Under the pieces are notes generated by a model that had not been told where the DNA came from, did not search any database, and saw only the letters and a program-made list of their open reading frames with translations. Positions 23,185 through 35,804 of a stretch of DNA of 64,000 nt are shown piece by piece; positions within the stretch are counted from its first letter, which is position 1, and the number at the start of each line of letters is the position of its first letter. A program made the position numbers and the translations under genes. This DNA comes from Ailurus styani (Eukaryota; Chordata; Mammalia; Carnivora; Ailuridae): assembly GCA_002007465.1 (NCBI GenBank), contig LNAC01000003.1:9034416-9098415 (forward strand), written 5' to 3'.

Positions 23185-24160
23185 CTGTAACATCAGTTAT
23201 GAGATTGAGTAAGTGGAAGTTATCGAGACATGTTTTATATTCACTAAATTATTTACTCATATATGCAAGTACAACACGCTGTGTCTCAGGAGGTTACGAT
23301 GAAATGGCAGAATGTGAATCAGAATGCCTTAACAGTGTCTTCTTGCTCTCTAGTGAATTCTATCACTTTAGTAAAGATATATCACTTGTAAAGTATGTGT
23401 GTGTGTGCATTTATGTTGCTTGAAATACTGAAAACATACTCAAATCTTCTGTATTTGTAACAGGATCTATTTAACCATTGAAGATTAGAAACAGCTAGAG
23501 GATATATAGTCTCGCAAGTGTGAGAGGTTTAGATGCCACCTACTCCAATTAAAAGTCATTTGCTTGCATCAGAGCTGCCAGTTATCATCACAATTCATGA
23601 TATTTCTAGGAAACACACCTAACAGAAATAACAGCTGTACTCCAGCATCCCTAGTATTGATCTTAGTGACAGTATGTTTCTTAACAAGTTTTTTACTTGC
23701 CTAGGAATAGACATTCCAAAATATGGATATAAATTAGTTTCTCCAATTAAGATAAAGATCAAAAAAAGCCATTCTGGGAACTCAAACGGCTTGCTACAGG
23801 AAAATTAATTTCATTCATTTCATGGTTATGAGATTTTCAACTGAATTATATTTTTTATCGATATCAAAATATCAATATCAAAATCGTTCGAAGTGTCTGT
23901 ATCATAGTATTAGTACTGTCGTTTTTCATCGTGACCTTCCCGTCACTAAACAAGGGAGTCTGGAAGGATTGAACTTCAAAGTGTGCCCCTTTCTTTATCC
24001 ACGTAATATTATACAGACAGGAGAGCTCTACTATAATATTTTGAGCCAAACTAAGAGAAGAGTGATCCTTTCTCCATCCTTTTTTGTATATTTCAGATAC
24101 AAGGAGATCCTAACTAAGTATAGTGGTCAACGAGCTTTGGAAATTTTGGAAATTCTCTCC
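23185..24160. other. Intron; 143-codon frame judged spurious
   Basis: The longest open frame of the window (23822-24253) begins here but runs into L2 text and matches no protein I know. Otherwise nothing recognised. Confidence 0.4.
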
Positions 24161-24324
24161 ATTTCCCATCTCCAGTCTAAGCTCCACATTTCAGCCAGAC
24201 CCTTCTGTCCAACACACACATCTGGTCACGTCACTCTCTTGTTTCAGCAATAGTTCTTCAGTACTTCTCCTTCCATACAAATGTATACTCCCTTTATATT
24301 CAAATCTATACTCTTTAGTATTGT
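24160..24324 (+). repeat. L2 LINE fragment, left part (split by an LTR)
   Basis: 'cacacatctggtcacgtcac(tctcttg)...' is characteristic L2 3' text. It appears to continue after the LTR insertion, at 24776. Confidence 0.7.
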
Positions 24325-24775
24325 GCATTAGTTTCCTAGGGCTGCCATAATAAAGTAGCACAAACTGGGGTGGCTGTCTCACTGTCCTGGAGGTTAGTAG
24401 CCCCACATCAAAGTCTTGGCAGGGCCATACTGTCCCTAAAGCTTTTAGAAAGGGATTCTTCCTTGACTCTTCCAGCTTCTCGTAGCCCCGGGTGTCCCTG
24501 GCTGACTAACTGTAGACTAACTGTAATTTCTGCTTTCATCTTCACATGGCCAGCCTCTCTCTATGTGTTTCTGCTTAGCCTTCCCGCTGTGCATGGATGT
24601 GTCCAATTTCCCTCTTCTTTTAAGGACACTGGTCATATTGGATTGAGAGCTCACCCTAATCCAGTTTTCAACTGTAGCAACCCCATTTCCAAATAAGGTC
24701 ACATTTCAAAGTACTGGAGGTTAGGATTACAACATAGCTTTTGGGGGGAATATACAATTCAACCTATAACACATG
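24325..24775 (-). repeat. MLT1-type (ERVL-MaLR) LTR relic, antisense
   Basis: Antisense MaLR LTR text: 'ttagtttcctagggctgcc', 'ctgtcctggaggttagtagc', 'cttcacatggccag', 'taaggacactggtcatattgg', 'ccatttccaaataagg', end 'aattcaacctataaca'. It is an LTR only, with no viral genes. The frame at 24370-24696 is chance. Confidence 0.75.
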
Positions 24776-25230
24776 CCCTCCAAACCATTCATAGTCTGGC
24801 TTTAAATCATCTGGCAGTTCCATCATCTGCCTTTCTCTTTGTTTACCATACACACTTGAGGTGAGAAATACTCCCACTTCCGACCACAACAAATACTCTC
24901 ATACCTCTGATACTATCATATACTCTTCTCATTGCTAGAATGTTCTTTTCCCTTGCCTGCCCAGCCATTCCCATTGGCTCACTATTACCTCAAGCTTTCC
25001 TTTCTTAGTGAATTATTTCCCTTCCCCAGACAAATTATCAATTTTCTATTTTTTCCCACACATTGCAACCTGGATTGATAAAGACTGCATTACATTGGGT
25101 CCTCACTGTGTCTTGGTCTGCCTGTCTTCCCACTAAACTGTAAAGTCTTAGAAGTGCCCATGTCTTTCCATCTCTGGACACCTGGAAGAATGCCAGGCCC
25201 ACAGGAGATATTCAATAAATACTTATTAAA
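24776..25230 (+). repeat. L2 LINE 3' end, right part
   Basis: 'catgccctccaaaccattca', 'tagaatgttcttttcccttg', 'ctgtgtcttggtctgcctgt', '...gccaggcccacaggagatat' and 'tcaataaatacttatt' are the L2 3' end in order. Confidence 0.85.
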
Positions 25231-26320
25231 CAAATAAGAGAGGAGGGGCTTTCCTCCACATCTTAGAGCACAAGAATGATGAGAGACGCCGGAAGCAACG
25301 TTTTATGCCTATGGGAGATTCAAATCCCACTCAGTCTTCTCTCTGTCTACCTAATAGGGGCATTGTGCCAAGTCCTCACCAATGCAAGAGTCAGTCACAG
25401 GAAACATACACCTTGACAAGTGTTAAGGGTTTCCAAGCTGGTAGCCAGAGCTGCAGTAACTTAAAGACCAGCAGCAAATGTCTACAGTTTCTAGAGTAGA
25501 ACTTTCTCGAGATGGTACTGTGTAGTTTCTGTTCACCTACTGATTGCCAGAAGAGGAGCTGACCTTTGCTTGATGTTACAAAGAAGTTGGCTTTGCATGA
25601 ACCATATGACATACTTACCAACTGCGTGAAGAACTAGAAACAAAATCCACATTTTTCCCCTAAATATTTATCATTTAAAGGAAGTTTCTTTTCTCCTTTA
25701 ATGGGGAAGTGTTAGTTTTCGAAAGAACCATCTTCACAGGATGAGTTGATGAGTATAAGCCAAGCTCTAATATTCAGAGAATTATAGGGCCAGGATTTTA
25801 GTAGAGATGGGACCAATATAATTTCTTTCAATAGCTTGTAAGGAGGTATTTCATTTCGATGAATGTTTTTCAGGAAAGACTCACGGGCTTAGTTAGAAGT
25901 CCTAGAATCAGGAACTGACTTGGTAGAAGAGGAAATTCAAATAATCAGTTTCCCATATGCATAAAATCAGGATAAGTACTTCATAGGAAAGCTGTTAGGG
26001 TAAAATAATTTATGTTAAAAGGTGCTCAAGCCTTGGAAAAGAATGTTATATAAATCAATAATAGATCATTATCATCATTAGGAGGTATGTTGACATATCT
26101 TATGCATTTCTCCATGAAGGAGAAAGTATTTTATGAAGTGGTTTGTAGTCTGTATGTTTCGAAATTTTTGCAAGGTGTTTTTCTGATAATGTTTAATTAA
26201 ACACTTATTCTGCTTGCCATAACCCCTTTGGTTTTTAGGGGTATGAATTCTGACATTTCGATCCTGATATTTGTCAGTCCGACGAGATGGCCCCTAAAGT
26301 GCACAAAACTATAGAGTTTA
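25231..26320. other. Intron; weak MIR-like stretch 25915-26080
   Basis: A MIR-like phrase ('cagtttcccatatgcataaa...gggtaaaataatttatgtt') lies at 25915-26080. The remainder is unassigned. Confidence 0.4.
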
Positions 26321-26329
26321 GTGTGTTCA

Positions 26330-26570
26330 TCCATTCAACAAATGCTTCCTAAGCCTTCTCTGTGTCCCAGGCTCTATGCTAGTGCCAGCAGTAGGCCTGG
26401 CCTCTGTCTCCTGGGTAACTAAAGCAAACAAACAAATTGAATGGTGTCCAAACACAGTGAGAAGACCAACATGACCAGGTCAGAGGAAAGAGGAGAGTAA
26501 CATAGATAGGCAAAGGCCAGAGATGCTCAGGGGAGCACTCCCATGTTTGGTCATGGGAAAGGGCACGGAA
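26330..26570 (+). repeat. Ancient mammal-wide repeat fragment
   Basis: 'catccattcaacaaatgctt...tgtgtcccaggctctatgc' opening matches the widespread 'cattcaacaaatatttattg...gtgccaggcactgt' type. Family unassigned. Confidence 0.5.
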
Positions 26571-26889
26571 TTTAAGGGCATTTACAAATCCACAGTTAAA
26601 TGCTTATCCCCAAATGTAAATGAAAGTAGAACTGAATTCCCCTGTTGAAATTTCCCCTATTTGGTGGCAGAGGATAAATAGCGTATTCAAATATCATTAG
26701 AGCATGTGACAGAGAACATCAGGTTAAACTAGCAAGGACATCATGCGCTGGCTTTGGAAAGCAGAGGCTGAACAGGTTACCAAGAAGTTGGGTCACACTG
26801 TGACCACATCCCAGAATGAAGGTGGGGCTTTAATCCCTAGGGAGTTCATGTTTTTCTAGTTTTCTATTTGAAGGGGAAAGAATGAAACT

Positions 26890-27075
26890 AGCATTTGTTA
26901 AGACCTTCTTTGTGGGAGGAATTTTATAGATGTTTTCTGACATAAACTCAACTCTCAAGAAGAAGTATTTTCCCCTTTTTACCAAGGAGGAAACTGAAAC
27001 TTTGAAAGGTCGAATGTTCGGCCTCAGTTATATAGCTTGTCTGAATTCTGACCTACATCGGTCTTCCAAAGCACA
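26890..27075 (+). repeat. MIR SINE
   Basis: 'tagcatttgttaagaccttc...ttttctgacataaactcaac...aaggaggaaactgaaacttt...gaattctgacctaca' is MIR in sense. The 130-codon frame at 26930-27322 starts inside it and is not a gene. Confidence 0.65.
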
Positions 27076-27705
27076 CTTGTTCTCATCACACCCCGGGGGC
27101 TCCAGGGATGGGCAGCATGACAAAAAGCAGACCCCCAAGGCAGGCTTGCTCAACAGAGGACTAGTCACCAGAATTCATAACTGCTGTAGGGGCCACTTTG
27201 GGTGGTTAGAATCCTGTGCCCCGGAAAAGAAACAGGGAATCCAATATTCTCTCCAACTAACCATTAGTTTTTCAGCTAGTCAGTTAGTTTTCTTGGGCTC
27301 CCGGGCTCAGATGTTAACTTAGTTATTTGATTCACTGCACTACAGATCAACAAAGAAAACCAGACTTTCATTTCTCAAAAGTATAGCTGAAAAGTTATGG
27401 AAAATTTTCTTGTTAGAAAGGAAAATAGAATTGAGTTGTGAGTAACATACTTGTAAAGTCCTGTAAATGATCACCTGATTTTTCCCTTCCCAGAAATGAC
27501 AAATACGGATGCTTTAAAATTAGAATGCAGCAGGGTTTCTGAAGAGCTGTGCCTCACTGTGGCTTCACACTCTATGTGGAAACCTTACTTTGTGTGTGTT
27601 GGGTCAGGGAGGATAATGTGTATTTATTTACAATGTACCTGATCTGCAAAGAGGCTCTTCCATTACTCTTTTTATTAAAAGGAAAGAAGGAATTCCATCC
27701 AAATG
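27076..27705. other. Intron, nothing recognised
   Basis: Unassigned sequence between MIR and a TG/CA-rich tract. Confidence 0.4.
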
Positions 27706-27825
27706 AACATATACATGTATATGTACATTCATACCACATATAGACATGTGTACACATGTATACATACATATATTCATGTGTATGCATATGCATGTAATGT
27801 GTGCATATGTATATATATATGACAC
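27706..27825 (+). repeat. Alternating purine-pyrimidine (TA/CA/TG) low-complexity tract
   Basis: About 120 bases built from acatat, catgta, tgtgta and tatata steps. Minus-strand frames rich in Met/His/Tyr/Cys (27572-27855) are products of this tract. Confidence 0.85.
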
Positions 27826-27880
27826 TATGAAATTTGATTTTGCTATGATAAACATTTTACTTTAAACACATCCACCACCA

Positions 27881-28077
27881 GGATGCCTGGGTGGCTCAGT
27901 CAGTTGGGCATCTGCTTTCTGCTCGGGTCATGATCCCATAGTCCTGGGATCGAGTCCCACATTGGGCTGCCTGCTCAGCAGGAAGTCTGCTTCTCCCTCT
28001 GCCTGTTGCTCTTTTGTTCTTACTCTCTTTTTCTGACAAATAAATAAATAAAATCTTTAAAAAGAAATAAAATAAAA
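27881..28077 (+). mobile_element. CAN-SINE, sense
   Basis: Head ggatgcctgggtggctcag, tRNA-related part, CT tract, (AAAT)n tail. Exact 13-bp duplication acatccaccacca at 27868-27880 and 28078-28090. Confidence 0.95.
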
Positions 28078-28090
28078 ACATCCACCACCA

Positions 28091-29755
28091 CCACTATATT
28101 CTGTTTATTTCTTTTGTAATTAAACTAATTTATGATTAAAGTATGCCTAATTGCATATTAATTTAGTCATAATTAAACTAAATATACTGTAGCCAAAGTG
28201 AGGGAATGAAAATCCCATAAAGGATTTTGATTATTTAAATAGATTAGGGTATACAATTACTGTGTCCTATAGCTTTATAGTTTTAGTGCAGTTACAAATG
28301 GTAAGGTCTGAAAAACAGTCTGATTACTCTTCAGTCTGCTGTAAATTTTTCTGATGAGTGAAGGTAGAAAGGAAATAGAAATGATTTTGTTCTTTCAGTT
28401 CAAGAATAGCTTTTCTGAGGAAAGGAACTCACATATTTCTCTTCAGCAATATTTTATTAATTGCATTTTTTCTTCAATAGGTAAAGACAGGAAATCATGG
28501 TCTATTGATCAGAACAGTCTCCCTTCCTCTTGTGCTTCTGGGGAAAGAAGTATGAATTAAGCAGGGGATTTTTAATAGTACATGTGAAGTACTTTTTACA
28601 TGTGCTCAGATAAAAGTTAATTAAAAAACACTTCTGCACAAAGTTAGTTCAATTTGTTTGGTCAGTATTGTACTATGGACAGAATTTCCTTTCAGCCTAA
28701 TGAGAAATGATCCAGGTGACACTGAATTATTTTCTTAGTTGAAAAATTACTTTGAAAACTTTCAATGAATTGTAAGTTTTTTATTGTTGCTTTATGTTAT
28801 CTATAAAGAATTAAAAGTCAAACTATTTCACAAGACTGTGCTCGTGAAAAGCATCTGAAAATGTCTGGAGAGCACAAATACTTAAACCTGAGAATGGACT
28901 TGCCCTGGAAAAGCTTCATGTTCGTGGCTTGGCTTCTTTCCTATGATATCATGCCAATAGCCATGTCCTATGTCAAGCTTCAAAACTGTAAGGTAGGAGT
29001 GCAAGTGACAGGGATCCTTTTTTTGTAATTAGATATATGTTCCCTACAATTAGAAGCTTAGCAAAACCAGATGAAGAGACACAAATATTTTAAAGGACAG
29101 AATGAAAGAGAGTCAGAGGTGATACAAATGTGAGGAAACAGAGTTGGCAAAACTAGTACTTAAATATAGTATATTATCTGCATACATTTACCAAAAGATG
29201 AAAACCCACTTCAACAAAAACACTCGGTTAAAGGAGGTGAGGAGAGATGCCAACTCGTGTTAGGGACGATGGAAACTGCAGGAAGGACTGAAGCCAGAGG
29301 CAGTCTCAGGACCGGGAAGAAAGCATGCTTCAGTGCAATGAGTCATCAGTGTGCACTGAAGACCTCCTGAGAGCTCCAGCATTTGAAACCTGTAGGGAAG
29401 CTACTTCCTCTCCCCCATAGCCCTCCCAGGACATGGGATGATTATTACCAGCCAAACGTGAATGGCCTCTCAGAATAGAACTCAGAAACTGCCATTTGGG
29501 GGTCTTCTGCTGGAAAAGCTTCTTTGCTGCCTGATCACCTAATAAGCCCATTCACAGAGCTACCGTGAGGATTTTCATACCATGCACATAGTCATGTACC
29601 AACAGCCAAAGATAGCTAGACATTTGAAGAAAGCCTCAAAGATAAAGACAGAGATCAAAGCAGACAGAAGAAAGCAGAGAAAAACAAAGACAAAGAAAGG
29701 GGCAGAAGGAAAGAAAATTAATGATAATTAATAACCTCAGAAATAGAACATATTC
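28091..29755. other. Intron, nothing recognised
   Basis: Unassigned, AT-rich, with a purine-rich stretch near 29620-29720. The frames at 28354-28560 and 29330-29551 lack family similarity. Confidence 0.4.
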
Positions 29756-29759
29756 CATT

Positions 29760-29990
29760 ATGTATTTAGTTCTTAGTGTCTAGTGCATACCAGACACTAT
29801 TAATTTTCTAATAATATCTCACTTAATCATCATAGTATTCCCTTTGAGGTATGCACTACTGTCATGTTCATTTTATAGGCTAAGTAACTTGCCAAGGACA
29901 TTATATTAAATGGCAGAGCCAGGATTTGAACACAGGTAGTCTACTGGGTTCACAAGTGCACCCTCTTACCCAGTACATTTTTACTGCCTT
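29760..29990 (+). repeat. MIR SINE
   Basis: 'gtgcataccagacactatta...ctcacttaatcatcatagta...aagtaacttgccaaggaca...gcagagccaggatttgaac' is a well-preserved MIR. Confidence 0.8.
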
Positions 29991-30206
29991 ACCAAGAATT
30001 AAGAACAGAATATTTTTCAAGACCCACTTTCTTTAGTTAGTTTCAATAATATACTCTTATTAAAATTAACCCCAGATACAAAATCTCAAAATAGGACCTC
30101 AAAAATAACCTGTATCTATCTATGCTGCACCCCCTGCCCTGAGTAAATTAGCATACCAAATGCTGTGTTTCCTGCTCTTTCCTTTTTAAAACTGTGTATA
30201 TGTGCT

Positions 30207-30216
<10 letters not shown>

Positions 30217-30238
<22 letters not shown>

Positions 30239-30388
30239 TTATTTTTTTATTATTTGCCCCAGAGGTACAGGTCTGTGAATCATCAGGCTTACACCTTTCA
30301 CAGCACTCACCATAGCACATACCCTCCCCAATTTCTGTAACCCATCCACCCTATCCCTACCCCCCCACCCCCCCAGTAACCCTCAGTT
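30217..30388 (-). mobile_element. 5'-truncated carnivore L1 tail, antisense
   Basis: Poly-T then 'ccagaggtacaggtctgtga', 'cagcactcaccatagcacat', 'accctccccaatttctgtaa', the carnivore L1 3' UTR reversed. Flanked by ctttttgttttt at 30205-30216 and 30389-30400, a probable 12-bp target duplication, though low in complexity. Confidence 0.85.
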
Positions 30389-30575
30389 CTTTTTGTTTTT
30401 TAAAGAGCATCATGCTACATGTAATTTTTTGGGGAATGGTTCTTTTACTTAACATATTTTTAAGATTATCCATATTGTTGAATGACAGTTGACTTCATTA
30501 ATTTTTACTGCTTTATTAAAAATTTTTTTAAATGTTATGAAAAGAAAACAATCAGGACATTTTCAGATCTGTTAA

Positions 30576-30776
30576 GGAGCAACTGGGTGGCTCATCGGTT
30601 AAGCATCCAAGTCTTGATTTCAGGTCAGGTCATGATCTCAGAGGTGTGAGATGGAACCCCATGTCAGGCTCTGTGCCTGGCGTGGAGCCTGCTTAAGATT
30701 CTCTCTCCCTCTCCTTTTCCCCCACCACCCCCCCCAACGTAGGTGCTTGCTCACTCTCTCTTTCTTTCTCCAAAAG
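30576..30776 (+). mobile_element. Old CAN-SINE, sense
   Basis: 'ggagcaactgggtggctca...caggtcatgatctcag...gtggagcctgcttaagattc' with CT-rich end and lost A-rich tail. Diverged copy. Confidence 0.85.
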
Positions 30777-31880
30777 ACAGACTAATCAGCTGATAGATTT
30801 GTTGAGACATTTATCTGGGATATTTTAACAATAATACGTAGGGAACCACCATAAAAAAGGAATGTGATCATGAGCTCTGAAAATGGACAGATAGAGGAAG
30901 CATAAAGCACTAAACACAATTTGACTTAGCCACAGACAACACTTACAAAATAATAATAACGAATGATTTAGCTAAATAACTATAAGAGAGTTGGGGAGTG
31001 AAAAGAGTACAAAATATTCAAGGATAAAAACAGGAATCAATAGGGAACAGCTCATACATAAATCAAGAAAGTATGGGCCTATCATTGAAAAAACTGAATC
31101 TAAACAATGAGAAAAATGGTTTTAATACTGCAAGGAGTCAGGAAAAGAATTACTAGGAAGTTTGGAAGTAGAATGGAAAGCTTTTTTAATTTTTTAGGGT
31201 AAGCATTTTAATTTTTACAAAACTTAAGATGATATTAAGACATGTTAAAAGGAAAAGTATTATAGAAATATGAAGAATATGACCACAATTGGAATGTTAC
31301 TTGGAGGCAAGCAAAAACAGGTGAAATTAAGAGTGAAAGATTAAGAGAATAATAAAGTTTAGGAACATAAATTTGGGAGCTCTAGCTCCAGATCAAGAAG
31401 GAAATAGAATGTGCTCAAGGTAGCAAGTTCACAGTATCAGTTTTTAGATGAATACTTTATCAAAAGTCATCTTCAGGGCACTTCAGAACCTAGGGAATTT
31501 CATAAAGTGTGGACAAGTCTAATTTGTGCTTCTACCTTGATTTTTATAAGCATGAAATTATTATTAAAGATAGTATTGAGGGGCTCTTAACTCTCACAAT
31601 ATTAGAGTGACTTAAGAGTCACAATAAGGTAGCTTGGGTTGGAGAAGGAAAATGAAGTGGTATCAGGTGTCCCTGTGGTGCTGACTCTTAAAGAGGGTTC
31701 TAGATGGATTGCACACTTACTGCTTTCAAATTCTTTTATACACAGAATAACTGAAACACTGTCTCCAACCAGTAGCTCAGCAATACCCTCCTCCTAGTCT
31801 TTACCATTTGGAACCTAACCCCCAAATAAATCATTTCCATTTTATGGCAGGTCTTTAAATATGCCAAAGCATAACTATGA
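30777..31880. other. Intron, A-rich, nothing recognised
   Basis: Unassigned A-rich sequence without open frames of note. Confidence 0.4.
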
Positions 31881-31884
31881 TAGA

Positions 31885-32110
31885 GAATGATGGTTACAAG
31901 CTAAGGCTTTGTATTGAATCCTGTCATTATCACTTCCTAGCTATGCAAACTGGACAATTTACCTAACTTCACCTGGAAGTTGACGATGGTAACATTAGAC
32001 CAGCTCGTGGAGATTTTGTGAGGATTACATGGGAAATATGGGTAAAGCATTAAGCATAATGCTAAGCATATAATAAGCACTCAAAATTGATTCTTGTTAT
32101 TATTATTAAC
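31885..32110 (+). repeat. MIR SINE
   Basis: 'ggttacaagctaaggctttg...cacttcctagctatgcaaac...gtgaggattacatggg...aataagcactcaaaattg' follows MIR order. Confidence 0.7.
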
Positions 32111-35100
32111 TTTGAGAATAAAATTACTTCATGAGTATTGTAACTTTGAATCATAAATAGATGAAATTTTATCTTGTTACTTATGGCAACTACTTGGAAA
32201 GTATGTATTTACAAATCATTGAAAAATCTGAATAATTTGCACTTATTTTGAACTTAACTCCTAATTATTTTTGTCACTTTGGAACTGGTACACCTCATTT
32301 TTTGTTTACTAAGTCTTCTCTTACATTGTTTTCCAACATCTTGCCAGGCATAGACATGATCTTAGAAGTTCTTTGTCTCTTTCAAGATAGTCTTACTGTA
32401 TGATTCTTCAGGTTCCCCATTTATCTTAGACCATTGGTCTTTATTATTTATTTCAATTCTCCATTTCTTCTACAATTAAGATAATGAGATAAGGTTCTCA
32501 ATTACCTTGTGGGAAATTTAAAATATGCAATAGTATTGTGAGGCATCAGGCTCTCTCTCTAGAAGCTTCCCAAGATATCTAGCACCTGACCAATATCTCT
32601 CCTCTCTCAGAAGAATAATACTTTGAGGATACCAAGAATGGATCACTTTTGGGATATACTCTAATTAACCACCATGACAATTCATTAACTAATAGTAAGA
32701 AATACAATTGCAGTATTTCAGGTACTTGATGTCCGTTCGAACAATGCATTTGTCTCCTGTAGACAGACATACCCAATGAGCCAAATCATCATTAGAAGGT
32801 TACTTATTGAGCTTAAAATCAAAATAAAATAAAGAGAAGTAGTTAGACAAATATGTTGTTTACTGAAATCCAGCTAAAATTGCTGATGCATCCATCTCCA
32901 CAAGGTGGATTATCTTGTCAGAGAATTAAGATACTTGAAGTTCACTGAAGCTCTCTTTCTTGAACCCAAGTATTTGGGTTCTATCAAGTATTTGCCTCTG
33001 TTACACTCCATTCTCTATGTGAGGCAAAATTAATTAAGACTTCCTCCTACCTTACTAAGTTGTTTGGTTATCACCCCATGTTAATGAACATGTGAGAATT
33101 CTGATAAAACTCAGGCAAGGCACCATATCACAAAAAGAAATTAATAGATGAAATATTAATTTCTCATATAGACTTGATATGGGTTCTTGGAAAAAAATTA
33201 ATCCTCATGATACATATGCTTAATTTTAGGCCTTGTTGGGAAAAACAAACCTCTATAGCTCCCACCTTAATATCTCCTGTTAGTAGGATCAGAATTTTCT
33301 CTTCTCTCAATTATCTCCTCAAAACCTTTTTTTTTCATTCCGTAAAGCAGGTCACTGGGCAAAGCAGAAAAGCTGCTGTAAGACTTTTCAGTTAGTAAGA
33401 CATTAGAAGGAATTTCAAGAGCTTAGGGAAGGGGGTGGGTCCTTTATGGAAAAGGGTTAGTAAATAGGGACCTCAGAGACAGAATGGGTAAATGATATCC
33501 GCTAGGAAATGTAAGAGATTCACAGAGAATTCGCCATTTTCCCCCAGCTCCACCACCTTCATCCCCACTGTACGTCTGGGGGAATATCCATACGACCATT
33601 TCCCTATAAACCCCCAAGTCTAAACAAGGAGGTGTTTTATCCATCATATCGTAAGAATAAGCTAGACAGGTGGAGGGTACAACACCCCATATGTTGTATG
33701 TGGCTAAATGACTTTGAAGCTACCAACTGAATTATTGAGTAAAGAGCTGTAAGAATTTCATCAGATCAATATGTGCATTTGCTTCAAGGAATCCTGAGTA
33801 GAGTTACGATTTGTATGATAGTGTAGGATCTGCGCTTCCAACAACTATAAAGAGGCAAGAACACAGCAGCCCCACTGAGCTTCTTTCTATAAATTTCCCT
33901 TCCCCATTTTGTAGAGAAAAACCTGCTCTGTGAAGCCAGAAAGAAAAATAGAATTATCAAGTTTAAGTTGTTTTTATGATTGACTCCTTCTTTTCTTTAT
34001 CAAAGGTGACTAAATTCTGTAGATATAAATGGAATATAATCCATTCTTTTCTATAAGATAATCTATCTTACATTAAATGTTAATTTCAGAGTTGCACTCC
34101 ATGATTGCAATCTTATTTATCTTATTTTTCAAGTTCTTGGAAGAAGTTTCTTTGTATTTTTGGTTATAATTGCTAAAACAGCTTTTGGTCATGGTCATCC
34201 CAGTAATACACAGAGGCATTAGATTTACTGTAACCAAGCACACATGTTGGGGGTGTACAGATTAAGGTGGTGTGGGATCATAGTCCCATTTTATAAGATT
34301 TGACTTGAAAACCCTCCTTCCATTGAACATATGTGTCTAAAGGACAGAGTAGGATTAATCCAAACATTACTAATGTCAGTCTTCAACTTGATGGCAGGAA
34401 GCAAAGGAGGTCCTCAGGCCATCAAGATATCAGAATCAAAGACATCAGACCACATTTTCTTTTACCTATAATTTTCTGATTTGAGTTTGATAATTCATTT
34501 ATTAGCAATCCACTAATAAATATTTGTTGAACTGCTAAAATAACTCTTCTATGACTTCTTCATTTTCTCATAAAATACACCCCAAAGGCTGTTATTTGAT
34601 TGCAATTTCTTTAAAATTTTGACTCATCCTCTATGACGCAGAAATAATGACCAGTATACCTGCCACGAATTCCCAGCCTTGTTTCACCCTGCTGGGGTTC
34701 TATACCATTAAAGTAATTTGTGAAAACAAAGCACCCAGACTGCTGTTTTGCAATTTCCCTCCTTCAGAACATGTCGTAAGCAACATGTGGGCTAGTGGTT
34801 TAATCATGATAGGGAGTTAGGTGTGTTCAATACTCTTTACCCCATTCGTGTCCAACCTTTGACTTTTGAATTTGCTGGGTCATTCTGGTCACTCATTAAA
34901 TATCCTGGTGGCCCCAGAATTCCATAACGTAGTAGATAACTGATAAAAAAGAGAGAGAGAGAGAGAGGGAGAAAACATTTGCTACCTTACCACCTGAGAT
35001 TGTTTTGAGGACCAAGTTGTTTAACATAGATTGTGATAGGACTTCAAATGTCTTTTAATAGCTCCAGAAAATATTTTTTTCCTGAATAGTAGAGAAGGTT

Positions 35101-35160
35101 AGAAATTGCCTCTCCTGTCTGTGATTCTGAAGGAAAAGATTCCAGTTTTACTTATATTTT
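32111..35160. other. Intron, 3 kb without recognisable features
   Basis: Includes a (GA)n run at about 34950-34968. No exon or nameable repeat. Small frames at 32579-32776, 33174-33395 and 33444-33647 match nothing I know. Confidence 0.4.
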
Positions 35161-35172
35161 AAAATATTTCTT

Positions 35173-35371
35173 GAGTGCCTGGGTGGCTGAGTTGGTTAAG
35201 TGACTGCCTTCGGCTCACGTCATGATCTCGGGGTCCCAAGATTGAGTCCCGCATAGAGCTCCCTGCTCAGCTGGGAGCCTGCTTCTCCCTCATCCACTCT
35301 CCCTGCTTGTGCTCGCTCTCTCTCTCTCTAATAATTAAATAAAATCTTTAAGAAAATAAAAATAAAAAAAC
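35173..35371 (+). mobile_element. CAN-SINE, sense
   Basis: Head gagtgcctgggtggctgag, tRNA-related part, CT tract, A-rich tail. Exact 12-bp duplication aaaatatttctt at 35161-35172 and 35372-35383. Confidence 0.95.
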
Positions 35372-35592
35372 AAAATATTTCTTAAAGTGTTAATGATGGT
35401 AAAGTGTCTAGAGTTCATAAATTGTGATTTTGTACAAATTGCTCAAGTGTAGCACTTTTGAAAACCATAGGTAGTCTAGTCCATGCTTGTCCCCATGAAT
35501 GTGAGTGTTCTCTGTTCTTTAGTTACCCTTGTAGAAATAGAACTTATAGCAAACACCACCCCAACCGAAATATTTGAAATCTCTTACTTTTT

Positions 35593-35787
35593 TTAAAAGA
35601 TTTTATTTATTTATTTGATATATATAGAGAGAGATATCACAAGTAGGCAGAGAGGCAGGCAGAGAGAGAGGAGGAAGCAGGCTCCCCGCCGAGCATGGAG
35701 CCCAATGCAGGCCTCGATCCCAGGACCCTGAGATCATGACCTGAGCTGAAGGCAGAGGCTTTAACCCACTGAGCCACTCAGGCACCC
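35593..35787 (-). mobile_element. Young CAN-SINE, antisense
   Basis: 'aaaagattttatttatttat' start, aggcaggcagagag tract, reversed head ending 'gagccactcaggcaccc'. Exact 17-bp duplication gaaatctcttacttttt at 35576-35592 and 35788-35804. The minus-strand frame 35603-35785 is SINE text. Confidence 0.96.
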
Positions 35788-35804
35788 GAAATCTCTTACT
35801 TTTT

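Noticed and set aside
23822..24253. 143-codon open frame, longest in the window
   Set aside because: No start context, splice sites or recognisable family; its 3' part runs through L2 LINE text; AT-rich introns give such frames by chance.
24325..24775. Possible endogenous retrovirus
   Set aside because: Only LTR-type sequence is present here and at 45516-45950; no gag, pol or env coding regions were seen.
26930..27322. 130-codon open frame
   Set aside because: Begins inside a MIR element and resembles no protein.
27572..27855. Met/His/Cys/Tyr-rich minus-strand frames
   Set aside because: Product of an alternating TG/CA/TA tract, not a metal-binding protein.
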